Shown here: in pieces, positions 49,233 through 59,848 of the stretch
Numbering within the stretch: the first letter of the stretch is position 1
Layout: every line of letters begins with the position of its first letter
Source of the DNA: Gammaproteobacteria bacterium
Lineage (GTDB): Bacteria > Pseudomonadota > Gammaproteobacteria > Pseudomonadales > Azotimanducaceae
DNA: 64,000 bases
NCBI GenBank assembly: GCA_007694905.1
Contig: REEU01000142.1
Span: 62,001 to 126,000 of the forward strand
Direction: 5' to 3'
Notes under the pieces: model-generated
Databases searched by the model: none
What the model saw: the letters and a program-made list of their open reading frames with translations, nothing else
What the model was told of the DNA's origin: nothing
Made by a program: the position numbers and the translations under genes

Positions 49233-49697
49233 TCAGCGCTTACCGAAAACGTCTTCGACCGACGTCAGGGGGTAATGGGACGGATACGGCCGGGTCGCTG
49301 CGCCGCTGTCCACGGCAGTTCGCGCCACGGTCTCCACGAAGCTTTCCACGTCCGTCGCATCCACCTCGATGTCGAAGCAGTCGATGCCCGCGAAACGCTT
49401 GAACACAAGCGCCTTGCCTTCCATGACGGGCTTGCTGGCAAGGTGGCCGAGATTGCCCAATCCGAGAATGGCCGACCCGTTGGTGACGATGCCGACGAGG
49501 TTGTCCTTGGCGGTCTAGGTATAGGCCGCTTCCGGATCTTCGGCGATCCGTCGAGCCGGCTCTGCGACGCCAGGACTTTAAGCGAGGGACAGCCGCCGCG
49601 CCGAATCAGAGGGCTTGGTGACCCCGATCGCAATCTTTCCTGGCCGCGGGCGCGCGTGATACACAAGCGCCGCCTCGTTCAGATCTTCTCCCGATAT
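49233..49697 (-). pseudogene. Decayed malic enzyme gene (N-terminal remnant)
   Basis: The minus-strand frame reads as the first 155 codons of a MaeB-type malic enzyme with several lesions. The expected start ATG is ATA (49697-49695). Then come SGEDLNEAALVYH, RPRPGKIAIGVTKP and LSLA, followed by TAA (49580-49578) where the family has Tyr before SPGVAEP. Next is AEDPEAAYT, then TAG (49517-49515) where the family again has Tyr, then [20 protein letters not shown] and [20 protein letters not shown]. The homology stops near FVETVA and the frame ends 49233, so the NAD-binding and any phosphotransacetylase parts are gone. Clearly non-functional; intact members exceed 400 residues. Confidence 0.85.
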
Positions 49698-49852
49698 GCC
49701 CCGATTCCCCGCAGATAATTGATCTCTCGCACTGTCTGCAGCGCGTCGTGACGGGGATCATGGCGTAAGCAGACGCAGACCGCATCCAGTGGATGCAGTC
49801 TGTGGATGTGAACGAGGAGCCTGATCCCGACGCGTGCCGGGAGGCGCGGCGC
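49698..49852. other. Non-coding gap between the malic enzyme remnant and rpmE
   Basis: No supported gene. A minus-strand frame in another register (ending at a TGA near 49681) reads VREINYLRGIGAYREKI and looks protein-like, so part of this stretch may be a second gene remnant. I could not identify it. Confidence 0.3.
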
Positions 49853-50065
49853 TCAGGCGGCGCCGCGGGAACCGAAACGGCGCCGGAAGCGCTCGACGCG
49901 ACCACCCTTGTCGACCATCTTCTGCTTGCCCGTGTAGAACGGGTGGCATGCCGAGCACACCTCGAGCTGGATGTCCTCGCACAGCGTGGAGCGCGTCTGA
50001 AATTCGTTGCCGCAGCTGCAGCGAACGGTAACCTCTTGGTACTGAGGATGAATGTCGGCCTTCAT
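49853..50065 (-). CDS. rpmE: Ribosomal protein L31, zinc type
   Basis: A 70-residue large-subunit protein. It begins [10 protein letters not shown] and holds four cysteines (Cys16, Cys18, Cys37, Cys40) that bind zinc, the C+ form of L31. Divergent from priA, the common arrangement in gammaproteobacteria. Its C-terminus [12 protein letters not shown] is basic as expected. Confidence 0.97.
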   Translation of the reverse strand: MKADIHPQYQEVTVRCSCGNEFQTRSTLCEDIQLEVCSACHPFYTGKQKMVDKGGRVERFRRRFGSRGAA

Positions 50066-50195
50066 CGTGTATCCTGCCTGCGCCGCGACCTTAGGCCTCA
50101 CGCCCGAGACGCGAGGGGGTCGTCGAAAAAGGTGGCGAAGTGTACCAGAGCCGGCCAAGCAGGCAAGGGGCGACTCGACACCCGGCGAGCCACTC

Positions 50196-52400
50196 GTGAC
50201 CCGCATCATCAAGGTGGCCGTACCGGGCCCCTTCCGTACGCCTCTGGATTATCTGCCGCCGCAGGCCGAACCGTCCGCCGACGTGCCGGTCGAGCCCGGC
50301 TCCCGGGTCAGCGTTCCCCTCGGCCGGCGGCGCTTGGTGGGTGTCGTCGTCGGCGCCGAGGACCACAGCAGCCTGGATGCACATCGTCTGCGACGGGTGC
50401 AGAAAGTCCTCGATTCCGCGCCGATCCTCGACACCGATATTCTCGAGCTGGCCCATTGGGCATCCGAGTATTACCACCATCCCCTCGGTGAGGTGCTGGC
50501 TCGATGCCTGCCTCCACGCCATCGCAGGCCCGACGCAGGCACTCCACGTACACCCAGGGTCTGGCAGCTGACGGCCGCGGGGCTCAGTACGGACCTCGCG
50601 ACGCTTGCGCGCACACCGGCCCAGGCCCGAGCCGTCGAGACGCTGCGGGCGGCGACCGCGCCGCAGCGGGACGAAGACCTCCGCGCCGTCGGTATCCGCA
50701 GCGAAATCATCCGCAAGCTCGAGCAGGCAGGCCTCATCGTCGCGATGGACGCGATGGTCGCCAGCGCCCTGGAGCCCCCTGTGAGCGATGACCGGCCGCG
50801 ATTGAACGTCCATCAGGCGGCCGCTGCAGACGCCATCGTCGCCGCCATGGATAGCTTCGTTGTCTCCCTGCTCGACGGCATCACAGGCTCAGGCAAGACC
50901 GAGGTGTATCTGCACGCGATGACGTCAGCCATGGCCGCAGGACGTCAGGTTCTGCTGCTCGTGCCCGAAATCGGCCTCACGCCCCAGGCAGAGCAGCGCT
51001 TGCATCACCGCTTCGGGTCGGCCGTTGCAACGCTGCATTCGGGGATGAGCGATCTGCTGCGACTGCGCGCCTGGGAGCGTGCCCGACGCGGCGGCGCCCG
51101 CATCCTCATCGGCACCCGCTCGGCGATTTTCACGCCCCTGCCCGATCTCGGCCTGATCGTGGTGGATGAGGAGCACGACGAGTCCTTCAAGCAGCAGGAC
51201 GGACTGCGCTACTCCGCCCGGGACCTCGCCCTCGTGCGCGCTCGCAACCGCGGCATACCCGTGGTCCTCGGTTCCGCCACCCCGTCCCTGGAAACCCTGC
51301 ACAACGCCGGTGCCGGCCGCTACCGGCACCTGCTGCTTCCCGAGCGGGCGGGCGGGGCCAGCCGGCCCACCATGGGTCTGGTCGACCTGCGTCGACACCC
51401 GGCGCCAGAAGGCTTCGCGGCGCCCCTGCAGACAGCCATGAACGAGGCGCTTACGGCCGGCAATCAGGTTCTGGTGTTTCTCAATCGCCGCGGCTTCGCC
51501 CCGGTACTGCGCTGCAGCGACTGCGGCTGGATGGCCGACTGTCACCGCTGTGATGCGCGCATGACGGTACATAGCCGACCCGCGGGCCTGCGTTGTCACC
51601 ACTGCGGCGCGCGCCGTTCGCTGCCGCCGGAATGTCCGCAGTGCGGCGCGCCCGAACCCATGCCCATCGGCCAGGGTACGCAGCGTTCCGAGCATGTACT
51701 CGGGCGGCACTTCCCGGGCACCCCTGTGATCCGCATCGATCGCGACAGCACTGCGAGCCAACCTGCACTACAGGCCGCCCTGGATCGCATCGGGCGGGGC
51801 GACCCGTGCATCCTTGTCGGCACTCAGATGCTGGCCAAGGGCCACCACTTTCCCGCCGTCACCCTGGTCGCCGTGCTCGACGCCGACAGTGGTCTGTTCA
51901 GCGCCGATTTCCGCAGCAGTGAACGCTTGGCCCAGCAGATCCTGCAGGTGGCCGGACGCGCGGGGCGCGCGGAACGACCGGGCCGGGTCCTGATCCAGAC
52001 TCACGAACCGAACCATCCGCTTTGGGAAACGCTGCTACGACAGGACTACGCCGCCTTTGCTGCAGCCGCGCTCGACGAGCGCAGGCAGACCGGTCTGCCG
52101 CCATTCAGCCATCTGGCCTTGCTGCGTGCGGAGGCCCCGGACAGGGCGACGGTGTGGGCCTTCCTGGAGCGGACCGCTGCCTGCCTTGACGGCGAGCAGC
52201 CGCAGGTCGCAGTGCTCGGCCCGGTCGCCGCGCTGCGCGAACGGCTGGCGGGGCGCTATCGGGCCCAGCTGCTGCTGCAAAGCCCGACCCGGCCACCCCT
52301 GCATGCGCTCCTGCGGAACAGGCTCGCGGAGGTGGAAGCCCTGCCGGAATCGCGACGCGTGCGCTGGAGCCTGGATGTGGACCCCATCGATCTCTACTGA
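50196..52400 (+). CDS. priA: Primosomal protein N' (replication restart helicase PriA)
   Basis: A 734-residue 3'-to-5' DNA helicase that reloads the replisome at stalled forks. Order: 3'-end-binding domain ([17 protein letters not shown]), Walker A in [13 protein letters not shown] (near residue 233), DEEH box in [15 protein letters not shown], eight zinc cysteines ([13 protein letters not shown] and [18 protein letters not shown]), then the C-terminal helicase lobe [18 protein letters not shown]. The GTG at 50196 ([12 protein letters not shown]) matches the family's start; the frame is open further up but overlaps rpmE. Confidence 0.96.
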   Translation: MTRIIKVAVPGPFRTPLDYLPPQAEPSADVPVEPGSRVSVPLGRRRLVGVVVGAEDHSSLDAHRLRRVQKVLDSAPILDTDILELAHWASEYYHHPLGEVLARCLPPRHRRPDAGTPRTPRVWQLTAAGLSTDLATLARTPAQARAVETLRAATAPQRDEDLRAVGIRSEIIRKLEQAGLIVAMDAMVASALEPPVSDDRPRLNVHQAAAADAIVAAMDSFVVSLLDGITGSGKTEVYLHAMTSAMAAGRQVLLLVPEIGLTPQAEQRLHHRFGSAVATLHSGMSDLLRLRAWERARRGGARILIGTRSAIFTPLPDLGLIVVDEEHDESFKQQDGLRYSARDLALVRARNRGIPVVLGSATPSLETLHNAGAGRYRHLLLPERAGGASRPTMGLVDLRRHPAPEGFAAPLQTAMNEALTAGNQVLVFLNRRGFAPVLRCSDCGWMADCHRCDARMTVHSRPAGLRCHHCGARRSLPPECPQCGAPEPMPIGQGTQRSEHVLGRHFPGTPVIRIDRDSTASQPALQAALDRIGRGDPCILVGTQMLAKGHHFPAVTLVAVLDADSGLFSADFRSSERLAQQILQVAGRAGRAERPGRVLIQTHEPNHPLWETLLRQDYAAFAAAALDERRQTGLPPFSHLALLRAEAPDRATVWAFLERTAACLDGEQPQVAVLGPVAALRERLAGRYRAQLLLQSPTRPPLHALLRNRLAEVEALPESRRVRWSLDVDPIDLY

Positions 52401-52483
52401 TGCCCAAGGGAGGCTGACGTATGATGGCGCCCGCAAAGCATTCGCCTGACCCTTGCAACATCGATAGCCCCAGAGAAGCGTCC

Positions 52484-53029
52484 ATGGCAGCCAGGAACAC
52501 CCGATCCCGCCCCACCGGCGGCCGCCGCAACCCGGCGCCCAAGTCCGGAAACGGACGCATCCCGGCCTTCGCGGCGGGCCTCGGCAGCGGGCTCGTCCTC
52601 GCGTTCGCCCTGGCGCTGATCGGTCTCTGGCCCGGTGAGCGTAAAGTGTCTGAGCCGGCCCGGGAGACCGCGACCGCAGCCGTGCCGCCCGCCGGGGTAC
52701 GCTTCGAGTTTCCTGACATGCTGCGCGATGCCCGGCTGCTGGTGCCCTACGTCGAGGAATACCTGCAGCCGGAGCAGACGGTGGAAGAGGGTGTGAACTA
52801 CCTGCTGCAGGCCGGGGCGTTCCGCCGTGAGGAGGACGCTGACCGGCGGCGGGCGCAGATCCTTCTGCTCGACCTGGACGCCCGGACCCTCAGGGTCACC
52901 CGTGAAGGCGCCACCTGGCATCGGGTCCTGGTGGGACCGTTTCCCGATCGCAATCGGGTTCGTGACGCCCAGCTCAAGCTGCTCGAGGACAGGATCGACT
53001 CCATCGTCCTGCGCTCCGACCGCACCTGA
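52484..53029 (+). CDS. SPOR-domain membrane protein, FtsN-like
   Basis: A 181-residue bitopic protein: basic cytoplasmic N-terminus ([17 protein letters not shown]), one membrane helix (about residues 30-49), a short linker, then a SPOR domain (residues 105-180, [20 protein letters not shown] and [20 protein letters not shown]) that binds septal glycan strands. Position before hslVU is the usual place for an FtsN-like gene. The start is ATG 52484; the in-frame ATG at 52421 would add 21 unlike residues. Role in division is inferred. Confidence 0.88.
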   Translation: MAARNTRSRPTGGRRNPAPKSGNGRIPAFAAGLGSGLVLAFALALIGLWPGERKVSEPARETATAAVPPAGVRFEFPDMLRDARLLVPYVEEYLQPEQTVEEGVNYLLQAGAFRREEDADRRRAQILLLDLDARTLRVTREGATWHRVLVGPFPDRNRVRDAQLKLLEDRIDSIVLRSDRT

Positions 53030-53135
53030 CCCCGCTGGCGATCAGCGCTGCCAGGGAATATGCCGCCTGAACCTTGAAATACGCAGCGCCGACCGCATTC
53101 TTTCATGTTCGCACTGCCCAGCTTCCGGAGGCTCC

Positions 53136-53681
53136 TTGGAACAGTTCCGCGGCACGACCATCCTTTCCGTGCGCCGCCACGGCCAGGTCGCCCTGGGCGG
53201 CGATGGCCAGGTATCCATGGGCGATACAGTCATGAAGGGCAACGCGCGCAAGGTCCGCCAGCTGCTCAAGGGCAAGGTCATCGCCGGCTTTGCCGGCGGC
53301 ACCGCCGACGCGTTCACCCTCTTCGAGCGCTTCGAGGGCCAGCTCGAAAAGCACTCGGGCAATCTGGTCCGGGCTGCGGTGGAACTGGCCAAGGACTGGC
53401 GCACGGACCGGGCGCTGCGACGCCTCGAGGCGCTGCTTGCAGTGGCGGATGCGGACAACTCACTCATCATCACCGGCAACGGTGACGTGATCGAGCCGGA
53501 ACACGGCATCCTGGCCATCGGCTCCGGCGGCGCCTACGCCCGCGCCGCAGCACTGGCGCTGCTGGAAAACACCGAGCTCGATGCCCGCAGCATCGTCGAG
53601 CGCTCGCTCGGCATCGCCGCGGACATCTGCGTTTACACCAATCGCTCGTTCACCGTGGAGGAAATCGGCCCAGAGGGCTGA
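53136..53681 (+). CDS. hslV: ATP-dependent protease peptidase subunit HslV
   Basis: A 181-residue proteasome-like peptidase. The catalytic N-terminal Thr is Thr7 ([13 protein letters not shown]), exposed after processing. Further signatures: [20 protein letters not shown] and [17 protein letters not shown]. The start is TTG at 53136, supported by a strong GGAGG at 53127-53131 and by homologues beginning [10 protein letters not shown]. The frame is open upstream over the SPOR gene but that is not coding here. hslU follows after 35 bases. Confidence 0.95.
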   Translation: MEQFRGTTILSVRRHGQVALGGDGQVSMGDTVMKGNARKVRQLLKGKVIAGFAGGTADAFTLFERFEGQLEKHSGNLVRAAVELAKDWRTDRALRRLEALLAVADADNSLIITGNGDVIEPEHGILAIGSGGAYARAAALALLENTELDARSIVERSLGIAADICVYTNRSFTVEEIGPEG

Positions 53682-53716
53682 CCTTCAACCATCGTTCCCC
53701 GACTTCGGAACCCTTC

Positions 53717-55054
53717 ATGTCAGACATGACACCGCGCGAAATCGTCCACGAACTGGACCGGCACATCATCGGCCAGGCCGAAGCCAAACGGGCGGTGGCC
53801 ATCGCCCTGCGCAATCGCTGGCGACGGCTGAAGCTGCCGGAAGCCATGCGCGAGGAGATCACGCCGAAGAACATCCTCATGATCGGCCCCACCGGGGTCG
53901 GCAAGACCGAAATCGCGCGCCGCCTCGCGAAACTCTCCGGAGCGCCGTTCACCAAGGTGGAAGCGACCAAGTTCACCGAGGTGGGCTACGTGGGCCGCGA
54001 CGTGGAGTCCATTATCCGCGACCTCACCGAAGCCGCCGTCAAGATGCTGCGCGAAGAACAGCTGCAGCAGGTGCAGCACCGGGCCGACGACGCGGCCGAA
54101 GACCGCCTGCTCGATGCGCTGCTGCCGGAGGCCCGCTCGGCCCCCGGTTTCACGAACGAGGCGGAAAAACGCGACTCCAGCACCCGCCAGATGCTGCGCA
54201 AGAAGCTACGGGAAGGCGAGCTCGACGAGCGGGAAGTGGACGTCGACCTGTCCCAGAGCATGCTCGGGGCCGAGATCGTCGCGCCACCCGGCATGGAGGA
54301 GATGACCCAGCAGCTGCAGAGCCTGTTCTCGGGCCTGTCCCAGGGCCGCAAACGGAGCTTGAAGCTGCCGGTCAAGGAAGCCCTGCGTCGGCTGCGGGAG
54401 GAGGAAGCCGCGAAGCTGGTCAACGAGGAAGAGATCAAGTCCCGCGCCGTCACCGCAGTCGAGCAGAGCGGAATCGTCTTCATCGACGAGATCGACAAGG
54501 TGGCGCGGCGCGGCGAAACGGGTGGTGTCGACGTGTCCAGAGAGGGCGTACAACGCGACCTGTTACCTTTGATCGAAGGCTGCACCGTTTCCACGAAGTT
54601 CGGAATGGTCCGCACCGACCACATCCTGTTCATCGCCTCCGGCGCGTTTCATCTGTCACGACCCAGCGACCTGATCCCCGAACTGCAGGGCCGGTTGCCG
54701 ATCCGGGTGGAACTCGCCGCGCTGACACCGGAGGATTTCGAACGCATCCTGACTGAACCGAAGGCGTCACTCACAGAACAGTACAGCGCCCTGCTCGGCA
54801 CCGAGGGCGTCAACATCGAGTTCACGCCCGACGGCATCAAGCGCATCGCCGAGATCGCCTGGCGGGTGAACGAAACCACCGAGAACATCGGAGCGCGCCG
54901 CCTGCACACGGTGATGGAGCGACTGCTCGAAGAGATCTCTTTCGAGGCTGATCGACACAGCAGCGGCGCAGCCATCGTGATCGATGCGGACTACGTCGGA
55001 TCACGGCTCGCCGACGTCTCCGAGAACCAGGATTTGAGCCGCTACATCCTCTGA
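53717..55054 (+). CDS. hslU: ATP-dependent protease ATPase subunit HslU
   Basis: A 445-residue AAA+ unfoldase that feeds proteins to HslV. Walker [17 protein letters not shown] (near residue 57), inserted I domain (about 110-240), Walker [14 protein letters not shown], sensor region [20 protein letters not shown], and the C-terminal tail LSRYIL that docks into HslV. Start ATG 53717 ([10 protein letters not shown]) is standard. Co-transcribed with hslV. Confidence 0.97.
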   Translation: MSDMTPREIVHELDRHIIGQAEAKRAVAIALRNRWRRLKLPEAMREEITPKNILMIGPTGVGKTEIARRLAKLSGAPFTKVEATKFTEVGYVGRDVESIIRDLTEAAVKMLREEQLQQVQHRADDAAEDRLLDALLPEARSAPGFTNEAEKRDSSTRQMLRKKLREGELDEREVDVDLSQSMLGAEIVAPPGMEEMTQQLQSLFSGLSQGRKRSLKLPVKEALRRLREEEAAKLVNEEEIKSRAVTAVEQSGIVFIDEIDKVARRGETGGVDVSREGVQRDLLPLIEGCTVSTKFGMVRTDHILFIASGAFHLSRPSDLIPELQGRLPIRVELAALTPEDFERILTEPKASLTEQYSALLGTEGVNIEFTPDGIKRIAEIAWRVNETTENIGARRLHTVMERLLEEISFEADRHSSGAAIVIDADYVGSRLADVSENQDLSRYIL

Positions 55055-55075
55055 AACCCGGAGCGCACGCGCATC

Positions 55076-55462
55076 ATGGCCGAGGCACCCAGCGACATCC
55101 TGATGCACAAAAAGTCACGCACCCTGGAGCTTCGCTACGACGACGGGCGGCGCCTTGAGCTCCCCGCCGAGCTGCTGCGGGTCTACTCGCCGTCGGCGGA
55201 GGTCCGCGGTCACGGCGAAGGCCAACGCATCCTCCAGACCGGCAAGAAGTACGTGACCGTGAGCGCCATCGAAACGGTGGGCAACTACGCGCTGCGCCTG
55301 GTGTTCGATGACGGCCACGACACCGGCATCTACACCTGGCGCCACCTGCAGGACCTCGGCCGCAATCAGCAACGCTACTGGGACGAGTACTTAGCCGAGC
55401 TGAAACAGGCGAATGCGTCCCGGCTGCCGGCCATCGGCGTCGGTCAATGGTCGCCGTCCTGA
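55076..55462 (+). CDS. DUF971 / gamma-butyrobetaine hydroxylase-like N-terminal domain protein
   Basis: A 128-residue small beta protein of the DUF971 family, similar to the N-terminal zinc domain of gamma-butyrobetaine dioxygenase. Typical tracts: [20 protein letters not shown] and [20 protein letters not shown]. In gammaproteobacteria it commonly lies between hslU and ubiE, as here. Function unknown; in some reports related proteins touch iron-sulfur assembly. The stop overlaps the long ubiE frame but not the chosen ubiE start. Confidence 0.9.
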   Translation: MAEAPSDILMHKKSRTLELRYDDGRRLELPAELLRVYSPSAEVRGHGEGQRILQTGKKYVTVSAIETVGNYALRLVFDDGHDTGIYTWRHLQDLGRNQQRYWDEYLAELKQANASRLPAIGVGQWSPS

Positions 55463-55509
55463 GTGTGCGCCGTTATGATCCGGGCTCGACCGCCCATCCC
55501 GGATCCCAG

Positions 55510-56262
55510 ATGAAGCAAAGCGACCTCGAAGGCACCACCGATTTCGGCTACCAGCAGGTTCCGATCGGCGAGAAGGCAGAACGCGTAGCCGGCGTGTTCA
55601 AAAGCGTCGCGCCGCGCTACGACATCATGAACGACCTGATGTCTCTCGGTACCCATCGCCTGATGAAGCGCATGACCATCGAGCTCTCAGGGGTGCGTCC
55701 TGGACAACGCGTGCTCGACCTGGCCGGTGGCACCGGCGATCTCGCCGAATTGTTCGCGCCCCGGATTCTGCCGGGCGGCAGCGTCGTCCTCGCCGACATC
55801 AATCCCAGCATGCTCGGCATCGGCCGGGATCGCTTGCTCGATGCGGGCGTGGGCAACGTGCTGCCGGTGCAGGCGGACGCGGAATGCCTGCCGTTCGGCG
55901 ACGGCACTTTCGACTGCGTCAGCATCGGCTTCGGCCTGCGCAACGTCACGCGCAAGGAGCACGCCCTGGCCGAGATGCTGCGGGTGCTCGCTCCAGGTGG
56001 CAGAGTCCTGGTGCTGGAGTTTTCCCATCCGCGTCATCCGCTGCTCAATCAGGCTTTCGACGTCTGGTCCAGCCTGTGGCCCACCTTCGGCAAGATCGTC
56101 ACCGGAGATGCAGATTCCTACCGCTACCTGAACGAATCCATCCGCATGCACCCACCCCAGGAGGCGCTGTCTGACATGCTTAAGGACGCCGGTTTCGCCG
56201 CCGTCCGTTGCCACGACCTGGCCGGCGGTATCGTCGCCCTCCATCGCGGCGTCCGCCCCTGA
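55510..56262 (+). CDS. ubiE: Ubiquinone/menaquinone C-methyltransferase UbiE
   Basis: A 250-residue SAM-dependent methyltransferase acting on the benzoquinone ring in ubiquinone synthesis. The SAM motif is [15 protein letters not shown] (near residue 67); the UbiE signatures [18 protein letters not shown] and [17 protein letters not shown] are exact. The start ATG 55510 ([18 protein letters not shown]) fits the family; an upstream in-frame ATG at 55447 adds 21 unlike residues. First of ubiE-ubiJ-ubiB. Confidence 0.97.
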   Translation: MKQSDLEGTTDFGYQQVPIGEKAERVAGVFKSVAPRYDIMNDLMSLGTHRLMKRMTIELSGVRPGQRVLDLAGGTGDLAELFAPRILPGGSVVLADINPSMLGIGRDRLLDAGVGNVLPVQADAECLPFGDGTFDCVSIGFGLRNVTRKEHALAEMLRVLAPGGRVLVLEFSHPRHPLLNQAFDVWSSLWPTFGKIVTGDADSYRYLNESIRMHPPQEALSDMLKDAGFAAVRCHDLAGGIVALHRGVRP

Positions 56263-56276
56263 CTCGGAGCATCCAC

Positions 56277-56909
56277 GTGCCGCCCCTCTGGCTCGACCGT
56301 TTCGCCGCTCTCGCCATCGAAACCGCACTGCGACAGCTTTTCGAGCTGGATCCGGCGGGACGCGCTCAGGCGAAGGGCCTGTCCGGATCCAGCCTTGCGC
56401 TGACGCTGGAGCCGGGACCGGTGCATGTCACACTGGCATTCCACGACGCGGGCGTCAGCGCTGAGCCCGGCCATGGAGAGGCTGCCGATGCCAGCGTTCA
56501 GCTCGATCCCACTGCCCTGGCGCGCCTGCTCGCGGAAGGTGGCGAGCAGACCGGCACCGGCGGTGCCCAGATCAAGGGTGATGCGGAACTCGCCGCTGCC
56601 GTGCTTAATCTGCTGCGCGGCCTGCGTCCTGATCTGCTGGCCCCCTTGACGAAGATGTTCGGCGCCGAATCCGCCCATGTGGTGGGGGAGGCCGCGCAGC
56701 GCGCCGGCCGCGGGTTGCGCAGTGGTGTCGATGCCGGGATGCAGCGCGCGCAGACCTGGCTCACCGCCCCTGCGGAGGGCTGGCTGCCGGGACGCAGTGA
56801 GATTGCCCGCTTCCTCGACGAAGTTGACGAGCTTCGGCTCGCGACGGATCGTCTCGAGGCGCGCATCCGCCGCCTCGAGCTGCAACAGCAGACGGGAGCC
56901 GGGCCATGA
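56277..56909 (+). CDS. ubiJ: Ubiquinone biosynthesis accessory factor UbiJ
   Basis: A 210-residue protein with an SCP2-like lipid-binding domain in residues 10-105 ([20 protein letters not shown]) and a helical C-terminus ending in a coiled coil ([19 protein letters not shown]). UbiJ binds hydrophobic quinone intermediates in the soluble Ubi complex. The GTG at 56277 ([15 protein letters not shown]) is 14 bases after ubiE and has GGAG upstream. The stop overlaps the ubiB ATG (ATGA). Confidence 0.9.
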   Translation: MPPLWLDRFAALAIETALRQLFELDPAGRAQAKGLSGSSLALTLEPGPVHVTLAFHDAGVSAEPGHGEAADASVQLDPTALARLLAEGGEQTGTGGAQIKGDAELAAAVLNLLRGLRPDLLAPLTKMFGAESAHVVGEAAQRAGRGLRSGVDAGMQRAQTWLTAPAEGWLPGRSEIARFLDEVDELRLATDRLEARIRRLELQQQTGAGP

Positions 56910-58585
56910 ACGGCCGCAGCAGGTGGGGCCAGCTTCGACGCGCCGGGCGCATCGTCCGGGTCGCGACCCGGCATCGCCTCGACCAACTGCTCGAAGTGGT
57001 CGGGTTGCCGGTGGACAGGTTGCCCTGGTTCGCACGCCTGCTGTTCCGGTTTCATCCGGGTCGGCTGCTGCCGAAGCCCGTGGACCCGCCGGCCCGGCGC
57101 CTGCGCAAAGCCCTCGAGGATCTCGGCCCGGTATTCGTCAAATTCGGCCAGATCCTCTCCACGCGTCGTGACCTCCTCGCGCCCGCGTTCGCCGATGAAC
57201 TGCGGGCGCTGCAGGATCGCGTCACGCCATTTTCCGGCGACGCGGCGCGCGCCATCGTCGAACGGGCCCTCGGCATGCCGCTTGATGAGGCCTTCGCGGC
57301 GTTCACCACCGAGCCGATGGCTTCCGCCAGCGTGGCTCAGGTGCATGCGGCGCGACTCCACGACGGTTCCGAAGTGGTGGTGAAGGTGATCCGCCCTGAC
57401 ATCGAATCGGTCATCGCCGAAGACATCGCGCTGCTCTACGGCATCGCCGGCACCCTCGAGCGCTTCTGGCCCGAGGCGCGACGCCTGCACCCAGTCGACA
57501 TCGTCCGCGACTACGAGCGGACCATCGGCGACGAACTCGATCTGCTGCACGAAGCTGCCAACACATCCCAGCTGCGCCGTAATTTCACCCGCTCGGAGCT
57601 GCTCTACGTCCCCAAGGTCCACTGGGAGCTCACCCGCCGCAACGTGCTGGTGCTCGAACGCATCCACGGCGTGCCTATCGCCGACGTGGATCATTTGCTC
57701 GCGGCCGGTACCGACATGCGAAAGCTCGCCGAGCGCGGCGTCGAGACCTTTTTCACCCAGGTCTTCGAAGACAACTTCTTCCACGCCGACATGCACCCCG
57801 GCAACATTTTCGTCGACATCACCGATCCGGCGAACCCGAGTTACATCGCCGTGGACTGCGCCATCATCGGGCGGCTCACGGAAAACGATCAGAACTATCT
57901 GGCCCGCAACCTGCTGGCCTTCTTCCATCAGGACTACTACGAAGTGGCGCGCCTGCACGTGGAGTCCGGCTGGGTGCCCCCGAACACGGACGTGCACGAG
58001 TTCGAGCGGGTGATCCGTGGCGTGTGCGAGCCCATCTTCCAGAAACCGCTGAAAGAGATCTCCTTCGGCCACTTCCTGATCACCCTGTTCCAGACCGCGC
58101 GGCGCTTCGAAATGGAGGTTCAACCTCAGCTGGTGCTGCTGCAGAAGACCCTGCTGAACATCGAGGGGCTCGGACGGCAGCTCTATCCGGATCTCGATCT
58201 CTGGCACACCGCGGCGCCCTTCATGGAACGCTGGATGGCACAACGCGCGGGGCCCGCAGCGGTGTTTCGCGACTTCGCCGATCGCGCACCGGAATTGCTC
58301 GAACAACTCCCCCGCCTGCCGGAACTCATTCTGCAGGCGGGACGAGCCGTCGACCGACTGGATGCGATGGCCCGGGACCAGCACGAGCTCCTGGCCCGTA
58401 TCGAAGCCATGCAGCACAGCCAGGCCAGAAGCCGCAGGCGGCGCCGCAATGGTGGGCTCATCGCACTGCTCGCCGGCGGCGCGCTGCTGGCGCCGAGCGT
58501 GGCGGCTGCCGACCCCACCGCGGCCATCGTGCCTGCCGGCTTTCTCGGCCTGCTCGGCGTCTGGCTGCTGCTGGGTCGCGATTGA
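56906..58585 (+). CDS. ubiB: Ubiquinone biosynthesis protein UbiB (ABC1/COQ8-like kinase fold)
   Basis: A 559-residue atypical kinase-like ATPase needed for ubiquinone synthesis. The KxGQ motif appears as [15 protein letters not shown] (near residue 78). The Ala-rich loop is [13 protein letters not shown], the ion-pair Lys is in VVVKVIRPD, and [10 protein letters not shown] holds the catalytic-loop residues. Two C-terminal membrane helices (about 510-556) anchor it. Translationally coupled to ubiJ by ATGA. Confidence 0.96.
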   Translation: MNGRSRWGQLRRAGRIVRVATRHRLDQLLEVVGLPVDRLPWFARLLFRFHPGRLLPKPVDPPARRLRKALEDLGPVFVKFGQILSTRRDLLAPAFADELRALQDRVTPFSGDAARAIVERALGMPLDEAFAAFTTEPMASASVAQVHAARLHDGSEVVVKVIRPDIESVIAEDIALLYGIAGTLERFWPEARRLHPVDIVRDYERTIGDELDLLHEAANTSQLRRNFTRSELLYVPKVHWELTRRNVLVLERIHGVPIADVDHLLAAGTDMRKLAERGVETFFTQVFEDNFFHADMHPGNIFVDITDPANPSYIAVDCAIIGRLTENDQNYLARNLLAFFHQDYYEVARLHVESGWVPPNTDVHEFERVIRGVCEPIFQKPLKEISFGHFLITLFQTARRFEMEVQPQLVLLQKTLLNIEGLGRQLYPDLDLWHTAAPFMERWMAQRAGPAAVFRDFADRAPELLEQLPRLPELILQAGRAVDRLDAMARDQHELLARIEAMQHSQARSRRRRRNGGLIALLAGGALLAPSVAAADPTAAIVPAGFLGLLGVWLLLGRD

Positions 58586-58685
58586 AGCCGTTTCGACCCC
58601 GCCGCGTCCATGGCCCGCATGGGGACCCATCAGGTATGCTGCAGCGCTGGACCATCCACGTCGGCTGCTGCCGAAACTTCCTGCC

Positions 58686-59021
58686 ATGTCCGTGATCGAA
58701 GAGTTGACCGGTGTTCTCGAGGCGCGGCGTGAGGCCGACCCGGAACACTCCTACGTGGCCTCCCTCTACGCCGCCGGACTGAACCGCATTCTCGAGAAGG
58801 TGGGCGAGGAAGCGACGGAAACGCTGCTCGCGGCAAAAGACGTGACCGGCGACCAGGGCCACGAAGCCCTCGTCCGCGAGACTGCGGATCTGTGGTTCCA
58901 CAGCATGGTCATGCTGGTGCACGTCGGTATTCCGCCCCAGGCGGTTCTTGACGAGCTCGGACAGCGCTTCGGCCTGTCCGGGATCGCAGAGAAAGCTGCT
59001 CGCCGCGGCACCGACTCCTGA
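58686..59021 (+). CDS. hisE: Phosphoribosyl-ATP pyrophosphatase
   Basis: A 111-residue all-helical enzyme of histidine synthesis (second step). MazG-like core: [16 protein letters not shown] (metal-binding Glu residues) and [18 protein letters not shown]. Separate from HisI, which is not in this window; usually hisI sits between ubiB and hisE in relatives. tatA begins 29 bases after its stop. Confidence 0.95.
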   Translation: MSVIEELTGVLEARREADPEHSYVASLYAAGLNRILEKVGEEATETLLAAKDVTGDQGHEALVRETADLWFHSMVMLVHVGIPPQAVLDELGQRFGLSGIAEKAARRGTDS

Positions 59022-59050
59022 ACTGTTTTCCCTATGCGAGGTGATCACCG

Positions 59051-59308
59051 ATGTTCGGATTGAGTCTGACAGAGCTCCTGGTCATCCTGGCCATCGTTCT
59101 GCTTCTGTTCGGAACCAAGAAGCTGAAGAACCTCGGCAGCGACCTCGGCGGCGCCATCAAGGGCTTCCGGACCGCGATGACCGAAGAGGAAAAAGCCGCC
59201 GAAGCCGAGAAGAACGGCGAAGCGCCGTACATCGAGGGGGAGTCCCGCCGCGAGACGCACGACGTGGAGAAACCCAAGTCTGGCGTGGGCAGCGAGTCCA
59301 AGCACTGA
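59051..59308 (+). CDS. tatA: Sec-independent translocase subunit TatA
   Basis: An 85-residue protein: short N-terminal membrane helix (residues 4-20, [20 protein letters not shown]), the conserved FGxKKL, an amphipathic helix ([16 protein letters not shown]) and an acidic/basic tail. It oligomerises to form the Tat pore for folded proteins. GAGGTGAT precedes the ATG. First gene of tatABC. Confidence 0.96.
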   Translation: MFGLSLTELLVILAIVLLLFGTKKLKNLGSDLGGAIKGFRTAMTEEEKAAEAEKNGEAPYIEGESRRETHDVEKPKSGVGSESKH

Positions 59309-59341
59309 GACGCGCCTGGCCGTACCTGCTCGGAGTGAAGC

Positions 59342-59848
59342 ATGCTCGACATCGGCTTCCCGGAACTGCTGCTCGTCACGCTGGTCATCCTGCTGGTGTT
59401 CGGACCCGAACGCCTGCCAGAGGTGCTGCGCACCCTCGGCGGCTGGATCGGCCAGGCACGGCGCAGCTTTACCAGCCTGAAGACGGAAATCGAGCGCGAG
59501 ATCGGTGCTGACGAGATTCGGCGTGAGCTGCACAATTCCCGCATCCTCGAAGAAGCGAAGAAAGTACGCGAGGAGATCGAAGGCGCAGGCGCAGAGCTGC
59601 GCGCGAGCCAGAAGGACGTGGACGATCTGATGCGCCGCCGCATGGCGGCCCTGCAGGCGGAGGATCAGGCCGTCGAGGACGCGCAGCCTGATACTACGTC
59701 ATCCGCGTCCGATCCGAAGGTGTCTGCGCCAAACGATGCGACAGGCGCTGACGCCGAGGCCCCCGAAGCAGGGCCGACCGACGCAGACGAAACCGATTCA
59801 GAAACGGAACCGTCCGCTCCGCACCCGCCCCGGGAATCGAGGTCATGA
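59342..59848 (+). CDS. tatB: Sec-independent translocase subunit TatB
   Basis: A 168-residue TatA-like protein with the TatB signature: [19 protein letters not shown], with Glu8 in the membrane helix, then [18 protein letters not shown] and a longer amphipathic region. The acidic C-terminal third (from 110) is disordered. It binds signal peptides with TatC. It overlaps tatC by 4 bases (ATGA). Confidence 0.95.
   Translation: MLDIGFPELLLVTLVILLVFGPERLPEVLRTLGGWIGQARRSFTSLKTEIEREIGADEIRRELHNSRILEEAKKVREEIEGAGAELRASQKDVDDLMRRRMAALQAEDQAVEDAQPDTTSSASDPKVSAPNDATGADAEAPEAGPTDADETDSETEPSAPHPPRESRS

Noticed and set aside
49606-49905. 99-codon minus-strand frame between rpmE and the malic enzyme remnant
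   Set aside because: Composition is Ser/Arg/Cys-rich, it overlaps rpmE's end and the start of the malic enzyme remnant in another frame, and it matches nothing recognisable.
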